This document shows, one piece after another, positions 17,111 through 25,114 of a DNA stretch of 64,000 nucleotides. The stretch comes from Stackebrandtia endophytica. GTDB taxonomy: Bacteria > Actinomycetota > Actinomycetes > Mycobacteriales > Micromonosporaceae. The DNA lies in contig NZ_VFOW01000001.1 in the NCBI RefSeq assembly GCF_006716355.1, positions 3,162,001 to 3,226,000 on the forward strand. Reading direction: 5' to 3'. The notes below the pieces were generated by a model. It ran no database searches, was not told where the DNA came from, and worked only from the letters and a program-made list of their open reading frames with translations. How positions within the stretch are numbered: the first letter of the stretch is position 1; each line of letters starts with the position of its first letter. Position numbers and translations under genes: made by a program.

Positions 17111-17496
17111 AGAGACCGCCTCCTTATAACTGAGGGAGTTCTCGCGATAGCCCATGGATGTCACGACCGTCGACGGCCCCGACCGACCCGGCCGAGAACT
17201 CGACGACTGGCGTGAGCGACGACTCCGTGAACGCTGACCGGTGCACGAGGTGTGACCCGAGGCGGTACTGCGGTGATCGACGACCACTCAGCCGCCGGTG
17301 ACGGATTCGCCGACCTGTGTCATCCGCTGACGATGCGGACCGGTCGGTCATCCATGTCATTTTGTGAGGCGACCGGCACCGCCGGCCACGACCCCAGACT
17401 GACACGCCCGGAGCGATTCCGTCGTCGTTGGCCGAGATTCATCGGATATCGGAATCTCGCGGACACCGGACGCCGGTGGCGAGCAGGATCAGCGGT
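17111..17496. other. Divergent promoter region between CBS gene and alcohol dehydrogenase
   Basis: 386 bases with no convincing gene. I looked for DosR-type GGGACT/AGTCCC boxes because of the Hrp1-like neighbour and found none. An ACCGGT-centred repeat near 17338-17348 is the only visible symmetry. Confidence 0.4.
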
Positions 17497-18528
17497 ATGA
17501 AGGCATACCGACTCACTGCAGCGCAGCACGCCGAGATCGTCGACGTCGAGGTGCCCGAACCGGGCGCCGGTGAGGTTCTGCTCAAAGTCACCGGGGCCGG
17601 GGTCTGCCACTCGGACCTGCACATTCTGCACATCCCCGAGTGGCCGATGATTCCCATGACCCTGGGCCACGAACCCGCCGGCCAGATCGCCAAGCTCGGG
17701 CCCGGCGTGACCGGGTGGGACGTCGGCGACCGGGTCCTGGTCTACCTGTGTTGGGGTTGCGGCCAGTGTTATTCGTGCGCCTCGGGGTACGAGAACTACT
17801 GCCGGATGTACAAGCGCAACGTCGTCCCCGGGCCCGGCCTCGGCTTCGACGGCAGCATGGCGGAGTACGTGATCGCCAAGGCGAGATTCCTGGTGCCCAT
17901 GGGCGATCTCGACCCGGTCGACTCCGCGCCGTTGACGGATGCGGCCCTGACGCCGTATCACGCGATCAACGTCGCCCGGTCGAAGTTGGTGCCCAGCGCC
18001 CACGCGGTCGTCATCGGCATCGGAGGACTGGGCCATATGGCCGTGCAGATCCTCACCGCGACCACCGGGGCCAGGGTCATCGCGGTCGATGTCGCCGAGT
18101 CGAAGCTGGAGCACGCGAAGTCGTTGGGGGCCGAGCTGGCGATCACCTCCGGTCCGGCCGCCGCCGAGGAGATCCTCGACGCCACCGACGGGCGTGGTGC
18201 CGAGGTGGTGTTCGACTTCGTCGGCGCCGAACCCACCCTTCGGTTGGCCGCCGACACCATCGCGCCGTTCGGGCAGATCGTGGTGGTCGGGCTGGCCGAC
18301 GCGACGCTGCCGTTCGTCGCCAACGGCCCGCCCGGGGGCTTGCCCTGGGGTGCCGGGGTCGTCAAACCGTACGGCGGAACCCGCGCCGACCTGCATGACG
18401 TGATCGCGTTGGCGCAGCGTGGTGTCATTCGGGTGACCGCCGAGCGCCATCCACTGGCCAACGCGGCGGAGGTCCTGAAGAAGCTTGAGGACGGCAAGGT
18501 CGCCGGGCGCGCGGTCCTGGTGCCCTGA
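17497..18528 (+). CDS. Zinc-dependent alcohol dehydrogenase
   Basis: A 343-residue medium-chain dehydrogenase. The catalytic zinc site is seen in GVCHSDLH and GHEPAG. The structural zinc lobe is C-x2-C-x2-C-x7-C within CGQCYSCASGYENYC, and the nucleotide-binding turn is GIGGLGHMAVQ near residues 172-182. These place it in the NAD(P)-dependent, AdhP-like class, oxidising primary alcohols or reducing aldehydes in the cytoplasm. The start ATG begins MKAYRL, the usual beginning of the family, with AGGA upstream. The divergent CBS protein gene suggests a link to energy or oxygen status, but that is inference. Confidence 0.9.
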   Translation: MKAYRLTAAQHAEIVDVEVPEPGAGEVLLKVTGAGVCHSDLHILHIPEWPMIPMTLGHEPAGQIAKLGPGVTGWDVGDRVLVYLCWGCGQCYSCASGYENYCRMYKRNVVPGPGLGFDGSMAEYVIAKARFLVPMGDLDPVDSAPLTDAALTPYHAINVARSKLVPSAHAVVIGIGGLGHMAVQILTATTGARVIAVDVAESKLEHAKSLGAELAITSGPAAAEEILDATDGRGAEVVFDFVGAEPTLRLAADTIAPFGQIVVVGLADATLPFVANGPPGGLPWGAGVVKPYGGTRADLHDVIALAQRGVIRVTAERHPLANAAEVLKKLEDGKVAGRAVLVP

Positions 18529-18658
18529 TCGGAGAGGTCGCCTTCGGTCTGCTGTTCCGTCACGGAATAACACGGGCGGCGGCGATGAATTCGGACCGGT
18601 ACGTGCCAGACGAACGAATGGGGCACCCGAACAGGCCGAAATGGATTAACGTTTGATC

Positions 18659-20002
18659 ATGTGCCGCCAGGACCACGACTCCGCCGTGGCGCGGCTTCGC
18701 GCGGCGATGTCGTCACTACCGATCAACGCACCGATTCGGCTGGGTAAACCCAGCTCCAACCTGTTCCGATTCGGGGGGAGGGACCGCACCCCCGGACTGC
18801 CCACCGACGGCCTCGACACGGTGATCCGATTGGATCCGAACGCCCGAACCGTCGAGGTCGGCGGCCTCATCACCTACGAGAAACTGGTCGCGGCGACCCT
18901 GCCGCACAAGCTGATGCCCGCGGTGGTTCCGCAGCTGCGCACCATCACGTTGGGGGGCGCGGTCGCCGGTTTGGGCATCGAGTCCACATCGTTTCGTCGC
19001 GGTCTGCCGCACGAGTCGGTGATCGAGATGGACGTGTTGACCGGCGCCGGTGACGTCGTCACGGTCACCGAGTCCGACCCACTGTTTCGGGCCTTCCCCA
19101 ACTCCTACGGCACCCTCGGGTACGCGGTGCGGTTGGTGATCGGATTGGAGCCGGTGGAGAACGCCGTCGAGCTGACCCACCACCGGTTTGGCTCCCCGTT
19201 CGAGGCCTTCGAGGCGATGGGGCAGCTGTGGGAGCGTCCGGAGGTCGACTTCCTCGACGGTGTCGCGTTCGGGCCCGGCGAGATCTACCTGACCACGGGT
19301 CGATTCGACGCCGGAATCGGTCCGGTGAGTGACTACACCGGACAGTCCATCTTCTACCAATCGGTGCGTGAACGCGACACCGATCGGCTGACCGTTCACG
19401 ATTACCTGTGGCGCTGGGATACCGACTGGTTCTGGTGCTCGGCGGCCTTCGGCGTCCAGAATCGACTACTGAGGCCGTTCTGGCCGAAGGTGTACCGGCG
19501 TTCCGATGTGTACCGACGGCTGGTCGGGCTGGACCGCCGACTGGGCCTCACCCGAGGGATGGGTGTCCTCTCCCGGCGTCGGCGCGAGGCGGTGATCCAG
19601 GACGTCGAGGTGCCCGTCGACAACGCCGCCGAGTTCCTCACCCGGTTCTTCGAGTCGATCCCGATCCGGCCAGTCTGGCTGTGCCCACTGCGCGGATCCG
19701 ACGATCGCCGGTGGCCGCTGTATCGGCTCGACCCGGAGGTCGGGTACGTCAACTTCGGGTTCTGGGCGACGGTGCCGCTGGCGCCGGGCATGTCCGAAGA
19801 TCATCACAACCTGCTGGTGGAGCGGCTGGTCGCCGAGTGCGGTGGCCACAAGTCGCTCTACTCAACCGTCCATTATGACCGAGAACAGTTCTGGCGAAGT
19901 TACGACGAGGCCGCCTACCGAGACGTGAAGCGTCAATACGACCCCCACGGCCGGCTGCCCGAACTCTACGACAAGGTGGTGGGAGATCATGCGACTCGGT
20001 GA
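18659..20002 (+). CDS. bfaA: FAD-binding oxidoreductase of 10-methyl fatty-acid synthesis (BfaA/TmsA-like)
   Basis: A 447-residue flavoprotein of the FAD_binding_4 type. The FAD-contact region runs about residues 45-160 (VEVGGLITYEKLVA, TLGGAVAGLGIES, FPNSYGTLGYAVRL). Together with the overlapping methyltransferase gene it matches the known pair that makes tuberculostearic/10-methylstearic acid. In that pathway the methyltransferase forms a 10-methylene group on membrane oleoyl chains and this enzyme reduces it to 10-methyl. The ATG at 18659 has no Shine-Dalgarno, but a TAACGT -10 hexamer ends six bases upstream, so the mRNA is probably leaderless. Product assignment rests on gene order plus family. 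Confidence 0.8.
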   Translation: MCRQDHDSAVARLRAAMSSLPINAPIRLGKPSSNLFRFGGRDRTPGLPTDGLDTVIRLDPNARTVEVGGLITYEKLVAATLPHKLMPAVVPQLRTITLGGAVAGLGIESTSFRRGLPHESVIEMDVLTGAGDVVTVTESDPLFRAFPNSYGTLGYAVRLVIGLEPVENAVELTHHRFGSPFEAFEAMGQLWERPEVDFLDGVAFGPGEIYLTTGRFDAGIGPVSDYTGQSIFYQSVRERDTDRLTVHDYLWRWDTDWFWCSAAFGVQNRLLRPFWPKVYRRSDVYRRLVGLDRRLGLTRGMGVLSRRRREAVIQDVEVPVDNAAEFLTRFFESIPIRPVWLCPLRGSDDRRWPLYRLDPEVGYVNFGFWATVPLAPGMSEDHHNLLVERLVAECGGHKSLYSTVHYDREQFWRSYDEAAYRDVKRQYDPHGRLPELYDKVVGDHATR

Positions 20003-21224
20003 CGTGTTCACTCGGATTTACGGTGAGGACCCGCCGATCGGCTTTCGTGCCTACGACGGCAGTGACGTGGCCGTCGACTCCGGACCGATCCTCGACGTGA
20101 GACGGCCGGCGGCACTCAACTATCTGGTCAGCGCGCGCAAGATGGAACTCGGGCTCGCGAGGGCATACATCACCGGTGCGCTGGATGTGGTCGGCGACCT
20201 CTACCAGGCGATGCGGGCACTCTGGTACCGCCAGATCGACATACCCACCAGGGAGAAACTGCGGCTGTTCAACAACCTCGGCGGTGTGAAGCTGCTGCGG
20301 CGGCCACCGCTGCCGCACCGAGAGGCCCGGCTCAGCGGTCGTAAACACTCCAAGGCACGCGACGCCGCGGCCATCGCCCACCACTACGACGTCGGGAACG
20401 ACTTCTACGCGTTGGTACTGGGCGAGTCCATGACCTACACCTGCGCGGTGTATCCGGACGAGACCGCGAGCCTGGAGGACGCCCAGTTCCAGAAGTACGA
20501 CCTGGTCGCCAAAAAACTGGGGCTGGAGCCCGGGATGCGCCTCCTCGACGTCGGTTGCGGTTGGGGCGGAATGGTTCTGCACGCCGCCAAGCACTACGGC
20601 GTCACCGTGATCGGTGCGACCCTGTCGCGTCAACAGGCCGAATGGGGAGCCAAGGCGATCAGCCAGGCCGGATTGGAGGGGCGGGCCGAGATCCGCTTCA
20701 GCGACTACCGCGATGTACGCGAGGGCCAGTTCGACGCCATCTCCTCGATCGGATTGACCGAGCATGTAGGACCATCCAATTTGGCCGACTACTTCTCGTT
20801 TCTGCGTCGGAAACTGCGTGTCGGTGGACGACTGTTGAACCACTGCATCACCAAACCGCACAACCGCGGCCCGGCCATCACCCGCGGTGGGTTCATCTCC
20901 ACCTACGTGTTCCCCGACGGCGGCCTGTCCGGACCGGGGACCCTGATGTCGCACATGCACGACGCCGGGTTCGAGGTGCGGCACGAGGAGAACCTGCGGG
21001 AACACTACGCACTCACCCTGGCGGCCTGGGTGCGCAACCTGGAGGAGAACTGGGCCGAGGCGGTCGCCCTGGTGGGCGAACAGACCGCCCGCGCCTGGCG
21101 GCTCTACCTGGTGGGTTCGCGTCTGGGGTTCGAGTCCGACCACATCCAACTGCACCAGATGCTGGGGGTGCGCACCGCCGCCGACGGAACCGCCGACATG
21201 CCATTGCGCCCACAGTGGAATTAA
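19989..21224 (+). CDS. bfaB: SAM-dependent fatty-acid methyltransferase (BfaB/TmsB-like, CFA synthase family)
   Basis: A 411-residue member of the cyclopropane-fatty-acid-synthase family. Family marks are HHYDVGNDFYALVLGESMTYT (about residues 132-152), the SAM site LLDVGCGWGGM (about 185-195) and SIGLTEHVG. It transfers a methyl group from SAM to the double bond of unsaturated acyl chains in phospholipids. The start overlaps the upstream flavoprotein gene by 14 bases, so the two are translationally coupled. That coupling is the main reason to call 10-methyl branching rather than cyclopropanation. No membrane span is seen; such enzymes act at the membrane surface. Confidence 0.85.
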   Translation: MRLGDVFTRIYGEDPPIGFRAYDGSDVAVDSGPILDVRRPAALNYLVSARKMELGLARAYITGALDVVGDLYQAMRALWYRQIDIPTREKLRLFNNLGGVKLLRRPPLPHREARLSGRKHSKARDAAAIAHHYDVGNDFYALVLGESMTYTCAVYPDETASLEDAQFQKYDLVAKKLGLEPGMRLLDVGCGWGGMVLHAAKHYGVTVIGATLSRQQAEWGAKAISQAGLEGRAEIRFSDYRDVREGQFDAISSIGLTEHVGPSNLADYFSFLRRKLRVGGRLLNHCITKPHNRGPAITRGGFISTYVFPDGGLSGPGTLMSHMHDAGFEVRHEENLREHYALTLAAWVRNLEENWAEAVALVGEQTARAWRLYLVGSRLGFESDHIQLHQMLGVRTAADGTADMPLRPQWN

Positions 21225-21299
21225 GGCCCGGGCGAATCCGCGCGGGGCCCTGCTCTTTCTCGGTGGGTGTTCGTGCGTACACACGACCTGGGTCCGCCG

Positions 21300-21614
21300 T
21301 CAGACCACCATGGTGAGCACGGCCAGCACGGCCAGAGTGAGGACCACTCCCACGGCCCCCAGGGCGGCCAACCAGGGGAGGGTGACGGGACGGTCCGTGG
21401 CCAGCGCACGGATTCGGCGGTGGCTGACGATCAACAGCGCCAGCCAGGTCAACGCCAACAACGCGATGAGAGTGACCTGGCGGGGCCCGGTGTCCTCGAC
21501 GATGACGCCGCGCGCCGCCAACAGACCCAACACGGTCGCGGCCAAGAGGGTTCGGCGCCAGGCCAGCCGGGTTCGTTCCGGTTGGGCGCCGGGGTCTCTC
21601 GGTGGACGGTTCAT
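21300..21614 (-). CDS. Small three-helix membrane protein, DUF202 family (b)
   Basis: A 104-residue protein with a polar N-terminus (RTRLAWRRTLLAATVLG). Three membrane helices can be followed: about 20-38, 45-62 and 80-103. The R-T-x-L-A-W-x-R start is the DUF202 signature. Its ATG overlaps the stop of the other DUF202 gene (ATGA), so the two are coupled and probably form a complex. Function is unknown. The C-terminal two-thirds of yeast Vtc-like proteins share the fold, but no polyphosphate domain is present here. Confidence 0.8.
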   Translation of the reverse strand: MNRPPRDPGAQPERTRLAWRRTLLAATVLGLLAARGVIVEDTGPRQVTLIALLALTWLALLIVSHRRIRALATDRPVTLPWLAALGAVGVVLTLAVLAVLTMVV

Positions 21615-22012
21615 GCGGAGAAGGTCCCGGTGAGCACCAGGACCAGCAACCCGACCGCACCCACCGCGACCAGGATCGCCAGGACGGTGGGGAAGCGAGA
21701 CACCGGCAGATCCTTGCCCTGCCGCATCGCACGTTCACACGCGGCCCAGTGCAGCACGGCACGCACCGCACAGGCCGAACCCAGCAGCAGCAGTACTCCG
21801 GCGATGCCCTCCCGCAATCCCTCGGTTCGCAGCGGCGGCAGGAACTGGGCTATCGCGATGCCGCCGGCCACCAGCGCCAACGCGGTTCGCAACCACGCGA
21901 GAAAGGTCCGTTCGTTGGCCAGCGAGAACCGGTAGTCGGGAGTCGTCCCGGTCTGACGCAACCGCGAAGGCGACAACGAAGCGGCGACCACGTTCACTTT
22001 GTCGTCCTCCAT
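21611..22012 (-). CDS. Small three-helix membrane protein, DUF202 family (a, YidH-like)
   Basis: A 133-residue protein with the DUF202 signature (LANERTFLAWLRTALALVAG) and three membrane helices at about 40-58, 68-85 and 112-130. It belongs to the YidH-like part of the family and is the first gene of a two-gene unit. Two starts compete. The ATG at 22012 has only GAGG very close by. A GTG five codons later (21997) has GGAGGA at good spacing, formed by the codons after the ATG, so the shorter protein (128 residues) may be the main product. No function can be assigned. Confidence 0.8.
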   Translation of the reverse strand: MEDDKVNVVAASLSPSRLRQTGTTPDYRFSLANERTFLAWLRTALALVAGGIAIAQFLPPLRTEGLREGIAGVLLLLGSACAVRAVLHWAACERAMRQGKDLPVSRFPTVLAILVAVGAVGLLVLVLTGTFSA

Positions 22013-22252
22013 GGCCTCAGTATCACTCGACCCCGGATCGGGCACGTCGCGATGGGGGAAGCTTGTGACGGCGCCCGATGATTTCACGGGTGCGAACTGG
22101 GTATTGTCCCGCCGATTTCGGCCCGGTATCGTCTCGTGCGTTCCCCGGAGAATGTCGAGCACGGTGGCACTTTTTGGGGAGTTCTCAACGCTCGCGGGTT
22201 GCGTAATGTCATCCGCAGAGATTCCAAACACCCGCAGGGGAGAGGTTCGAAA

Positions 22253-22825
22253 ATGAGTGACGGTTTTGAGGACCAGGTCGACGACGACACCATGGTCGAG
22301 GATGACGCGGTAGCCGACGACTCCGCCATGTACGACCTGGATGGGGACGGCGTCGCCGACGACGTCATGGTCGTGGGCGACGAGACCTACATCGACGTCG
22401 ACGGTGACGGTGTGGCCGACGCGGTTCTGACTGCCGACGACCAGCTGTTCGTCGACACCGACGGCGATGGAGTGTTGGACTCGGAGTTCATCGACGCCAA
22501 CGGTGACGGCATCGTCGACGAGATCCACACCGACACCGACGGTGACGGACAGGTCGACCAGATCGTGGCCGACACCAACTACGACGGCTTCATCGACACC
22601 GTCGCGGTCGACTCCGACGGTGACGGAACGATCGACTCGTTCAGCCTGGACACCGACTACGACGGCCAGGTCGACACCCAGATCATCGATGAGGACGGCG
22701 ACGGCATCGCCGACGTCACCCTCACCGACACCGACGGCGACGGCAACCTGGAGACCGTGACCTACGGCGACGACAACGACAACCGCCAGGACACCGGCTT
22801 CGGCACCAACGTCAACCCCTCCTAA
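22253..22825 (+). CDS. Acidic calcium-binding repeat protein without signal peptide
   Basis: A 190-residue, extremely acidic protein. After a short N-terminus it carries ten copies of a D-x-[DN]-x-D-G-x-x-[DE] loop. The first two are about 20 residues apart and the rest repeat every 13 residues (DTDGDGVLD, DANGDGIVD, DTDGDGQVD, DSDGDGTID). These are calcium ligands in the style of dockerin, EF-hand or thrombospondin type 3 repeats. There is no signal peptide, lipobox or membrane segment, so the protein looks cytoplasmic, or exported by a non-Sec route. The ATG has GGGGAGAGG upstream; an upstream in-frame ATG is not supported. It could act as a calcium buffer or scaffold. Confidence 0.8.
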   Translation: MSDGFEDQVDDDTMVEDDAVADDSAMYDLDGDGVADDVMVVGDETYIDVDGDGVADAVLTADDQLFVDTDGDGVLDSEFIDANGDGIVDEIHTDTDGDGQVDQIVADTNYDGFIDTVAVDSDGDGTIDSFSLDTDYDGQVDTQIIDEDGDGIADVTLTDTDGDGNLETVTYGDDNDNRQDTGFGTNVNPS

Positions 22826-22865
22826 GCCCCCCGGGCCGTTCCAACGGTCTGACACGGCATCCGTT

Positions 22866-22896
22866 CGGCCCTCGAAACCCGGCGTTTCGAGGGCCG
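22866..22896 (+). terminator. Terminator of the calcium-repeat gene
   Basis: CGGCCCTCGAAA (22866-22877) and its exact complement (22885-22896) form a 12-bp stem with a 7-base loop, followed by a T-containing tail. Confidence 0.8.
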
Positions 22897-22963
22897 TTTC
22901 CGTTGCCACGACACGGTTTGCGCGTAACGTGGACATACAACGTCGTCGAATCGGGAGTGCACG

Positions 22964-23905
22964 GTGGCCGATGAGGTATGGGTCGAACTGATTCGGGTGG
23001 TTCCCGGTGTGTTGTGGGTGGGATTCGCGTTGATCGTCGTGTTCGTGGCCCGCGGCTTGCTGAGACCTCATTTGGGGCGGTTGACTCGGGTGGAGACCCC
23101 GGTCGTGTCCGCCGAGTTCGCCGCGGAGGTGTTGGACGGCGCGGCCGCTCGCGCGGCGGCCGATGCGGCCGGGCACCAACCGTGGCGCCCGCGACCCGGT
23201 GATGCCGCACTGCCGCCGGGTGGACACGGTGGGCCACCACGACAGTCGGGTGCGTCCGCCGAGGAACCGGACACCGTATCGATCGGGGCGGGCCCCGGTG
23301 AACGGGTCGCGGCTACCTCGCTTGAGCCGTCGGGGGGTCGCTTCTTCGAGGGGCGCCTGCCCGGCTATGGAGCGCCCGACTCCACGGGGTCTCCTCCGCC
23401 GCCGCAGAAGAAGCACCGGAAACGTCGGCGCCCCTCCGCCGATCCGCACCTGGGCCTTGACGGTCTGTCTCCGGGGGACATCGGCTGGGCCACCGCGGCT
23501 CGGTTGGCGGCGTCGACGGAGACCTTGACCGGGCGACGGATCCTATGGGTGGACGATCATCCCGCGAAGAACACCGAACTGGTCGGCCTGTTGCGCTCGG
23601 TGGGGGCCACTGTGGATGTCGTCGTCTCCTCCGATGAGGCGTTTCGGGTGCTGACGCCACGCTCTCACGACCTGGTGATCTCGGACATGAAACGTCCCGG
23701 TGAAGGCGACGACAACCGGGCCGGCTGGAACCTGGTGGAGCGGATGCGTCAACGTGGTGTCGACAGCGCGGTCATCCTGTACACCGTCGGGATACCCGAT
23801 GAGCCGCGGAAGCTCGGCGTCTTCGGTGTCACCGACAATCCCTATGAACTGGTCCAACTCGTCATCGACGTGATGGAACGTCGCCGGTATGCCGTGGAAC
23901 GCTGA
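22964..23905 (+). CDS. Membrane-anchored protein with C-terminal response-regulator receiver domain
   Basis: A 313-residue protein from a GTG start with GGGAG upstream. One N-terminal membrane helix (VVPGVLWVGFALIVVFVARG, about 8-28) is followed by an Ala/Pro/Arg-rich linker of about 150 residues. The C-terminus is a receiver-like domain (about 188-308): acidic pair in ILWVDDHPAKN, phosphoacceptor Asp in LVISDMKRPGEGD, and Thr in ILYTVG. The conserved Lys near the end of receiver domains seems replaced (GVTDNPYEL). No output domain or histidine kinase is nearby. It may be a phosphorylation sink, or a pseudo-receiver tethered to the membrane. Confidence 0.75.
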   Translation: MADEVWVELIRVVPGVLWVGFALIVVFVARGLLRPHLGRLTRVETPVVSAEFAAEVLDGAAARAAADAAGHQPWRPRPGDAALPPGGHGGPPRQSGASAEEPDTVSIGAGPGERVAATSLEPSGGRFFEGRLPGYGAPDSTGSPPPPQKKHRKRRRPSADPHLGLDGLSPGDIGWATAARLAASTETLTGRRILWVDDHPAKNTELVGLLRSVGATVDVVVSSDEAFRVLTPRSHDLVISDMKRPGEGDDNRAGWNLVERMRQRGVDSAVILYTVGIPDEPRKLGVFGVTDNPYELVQLVIDVMERRRYAVER

Positions 23906-23975
23906 TTATCCGGGGTTATCCCCGATGCCGAAGTCGTCGACGCCTGGTATTCATGGGGGTCGGAAGGTGGTGGCC

Positions 23976-24662
23976 ATGACGACGATCGTCGACGATCTGA
24001 TCGACCGGCGGGTCGCTGAGTTGGCGGCCCGGTTGAACGGATCGCGCCGCGCCACGGCCGACATCCTGCGGGAGGTGCGGCACGGCCTCACCGATGCCGC
24101 GCAGGGCTACCGGGACGACGGAATGCCGCCGGAGGAGGCCGCGCGGGCGGCGATCGACGAGTTCGGTGAGCCGACCGAACTGGCGCGGGAGTTCCAGGTG
24201 GAACTGGTGTCGCGGCAGACCCGGTTGGCTTTGGGGTTCGTCGCCGCATCCGGTCCGGTGTCGGAGGTTCTCAGCCGAATCCAGTGGTCGAACTCCTCGT
24301 ATGCGCCGGTGAGCGCGCCGCCGGAGTACACCTATTTCCTGGCGTTGTTCATGGACGTGCAGGGATGGGCGTTGAGCCTGTTCGCGGTGGGCATGTTGCT
24401 GGTGATGGGATTCGGGGTGCGACGGTTCGCGTTCCGGGTCCGTATGGCTCAGGCGGTGGCCGTCGGAATCCTGGCCAAGGTGGTCGTGGTGTCGGTGGCG
24501 GGGGTGGCGCTGATGTACCTGTTCGGCGTGCCGGTCATGGCCGACGGCGCCTTGGGCATCGCCTTGGGGTTGCTCTATCCGTTGACGACGGTGTATCTGG
24601 CGTGGTTGGCGTGGCGGTGCGCGCGCACCGCGACCTGGGCCAACCGGCTGGCGGTGGCCTGA
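23976..24662 (+). CDS. Permease-prefix-domain membrane protein
   Basis: A 228-residue protein. The N-terminal ~75 residues form the permease prefix domain 1 (IDRRVAELAARLNG, EILREVRHGL-like helix, AIDEFGEPTELAREF). Four hydrophobic segments follow, at about 83-100, 121-142, 155-180 and 190-210. Such proteins are normally encoded with a PadR regulator, and one is present here, but converging tail to tail (10-base gap) instead of co-transcribed. The ATG begins MTTIVDDLID and has GGAAGG upstream. Its role is unknown; the prefix domain is thought to mediate signalling or partner binding. Confidence 0.8.
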   Translation: MTTIVDDLIDRRVAELAARLNGSRRATADILREVRHGLTDAAQGYRDDGMPPEEAARAAIDEFGEPTELAREFQVELVSRQTRLALGFVAASGPVSEVLSRIQWSNSSYAPVSAPPEYTYFLALFMDVQGWALSLFAVGMLLVMGFGVRRFAFRVRMAQAVAVGILAKVVVVSVAGVALMYLFGVPVMADGALGIALGLLYPLTTVYLAWLAWRCARTATWANRLAVA

Positions 24663-24671
24663 CCCGATCGG

Positions 24672-24992
24672 TCAGCGGGTGCCGAGTACCGCTGCGATGG
24701 TGTCGGCGGTCTGCCGCCACTGGCCCCGTTGTGCGGCCAGTTCACGGGTTCCCGCGCCGGTCAGGGAGTAGGTGCGTCGTTCGCGCCCACCGACACTGCT
24801 CCAGGCACTTCGCAGGTAGCCGTGACTTTCCAGGCGACGCAACGCCGGGTAGACGGTGCCGGTGGGGACGTCGAGTGCGCCACCGCTGCGGACTTTCAGC
24901 GCTTCGATGATCGCGTAGCCGTGTAGGGGCTCTGACTCCAGAACCGCGAGCAACATCGCATCCAGATGTCCTCGGAGCGTATCGGCCTTCAT
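24672..24992 (-). CDS. PadR-family transcriptional regulator
   Basis: A 106-residue winged-helix regulator of the PadR-s1 class. It begins MKADTLRGHLDAMLLAVLE; the motif EPLHGYAIIEALKVRSGGAL and the wing TGTVYPALRRLESHGYL are family hallmarks. A short C-terminal dimerisation helix completes it. I use the ATG at 24992 rather than an upstream in-frame start because the family begins here. It is divergent from cydA with 122 bases between the two starts, and convergent with the permease-prefix gene. It is a candidate repressor of itself and possibly of the cyd operon. Confidence 0.88.
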   Translation of the reverse strand: MKADTLRGHLDAMLLAVLESEPLHGYAIIEALKVRSGGALDVPTGTVYPALRRLESHGYLRSAWSSVGGRERRTYSLTGAGTRELAAQRGQWRQTADTIAAVLGTR

Positions 24993-25061
24993 AGGTAGCA
25001 AACCTACAGGTCTGGCTGCGGAATTACCAGCGCGCAACGGTGATCCGGACGCTGTGGCTGT

Positions 25062-25088
25062 CTACATGTAGGCTAGCAATATGTTGCT
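25062..25088. promoter_or_regulatory. Inverted repeats between padR and cydA
   Basis: CTACATGTAG (25062-25071) is a perfect 10-bp palindrome. AGCAA (25075-25079) and TTGCT (25084-25088) form a second repeat. The first half, TGTAGG, recurs on the minus strand next to the padR start. PadR proteins often bind ATGT/ACAT-type symmetric sites, so this is a plausible operator for both genes. Confidence 0.45.
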
Positions 25089-25114
25089 TGTCTACATCTT
25101 CGGGGAGGCGCCCG

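Noticed and set aside
17111-17496. DosR (hypoxia) box upstream of the Hrp1-like gene
   Set aside because: No GGGACT/AGTCCC dyad could be found in the gap.
21611-23449. 612-codon minus-strand open frame
   Set aside because: Only the last 133 codons (DUF202 protein) are real. The rest is antisense to the calcium-repeat and receiver genes.
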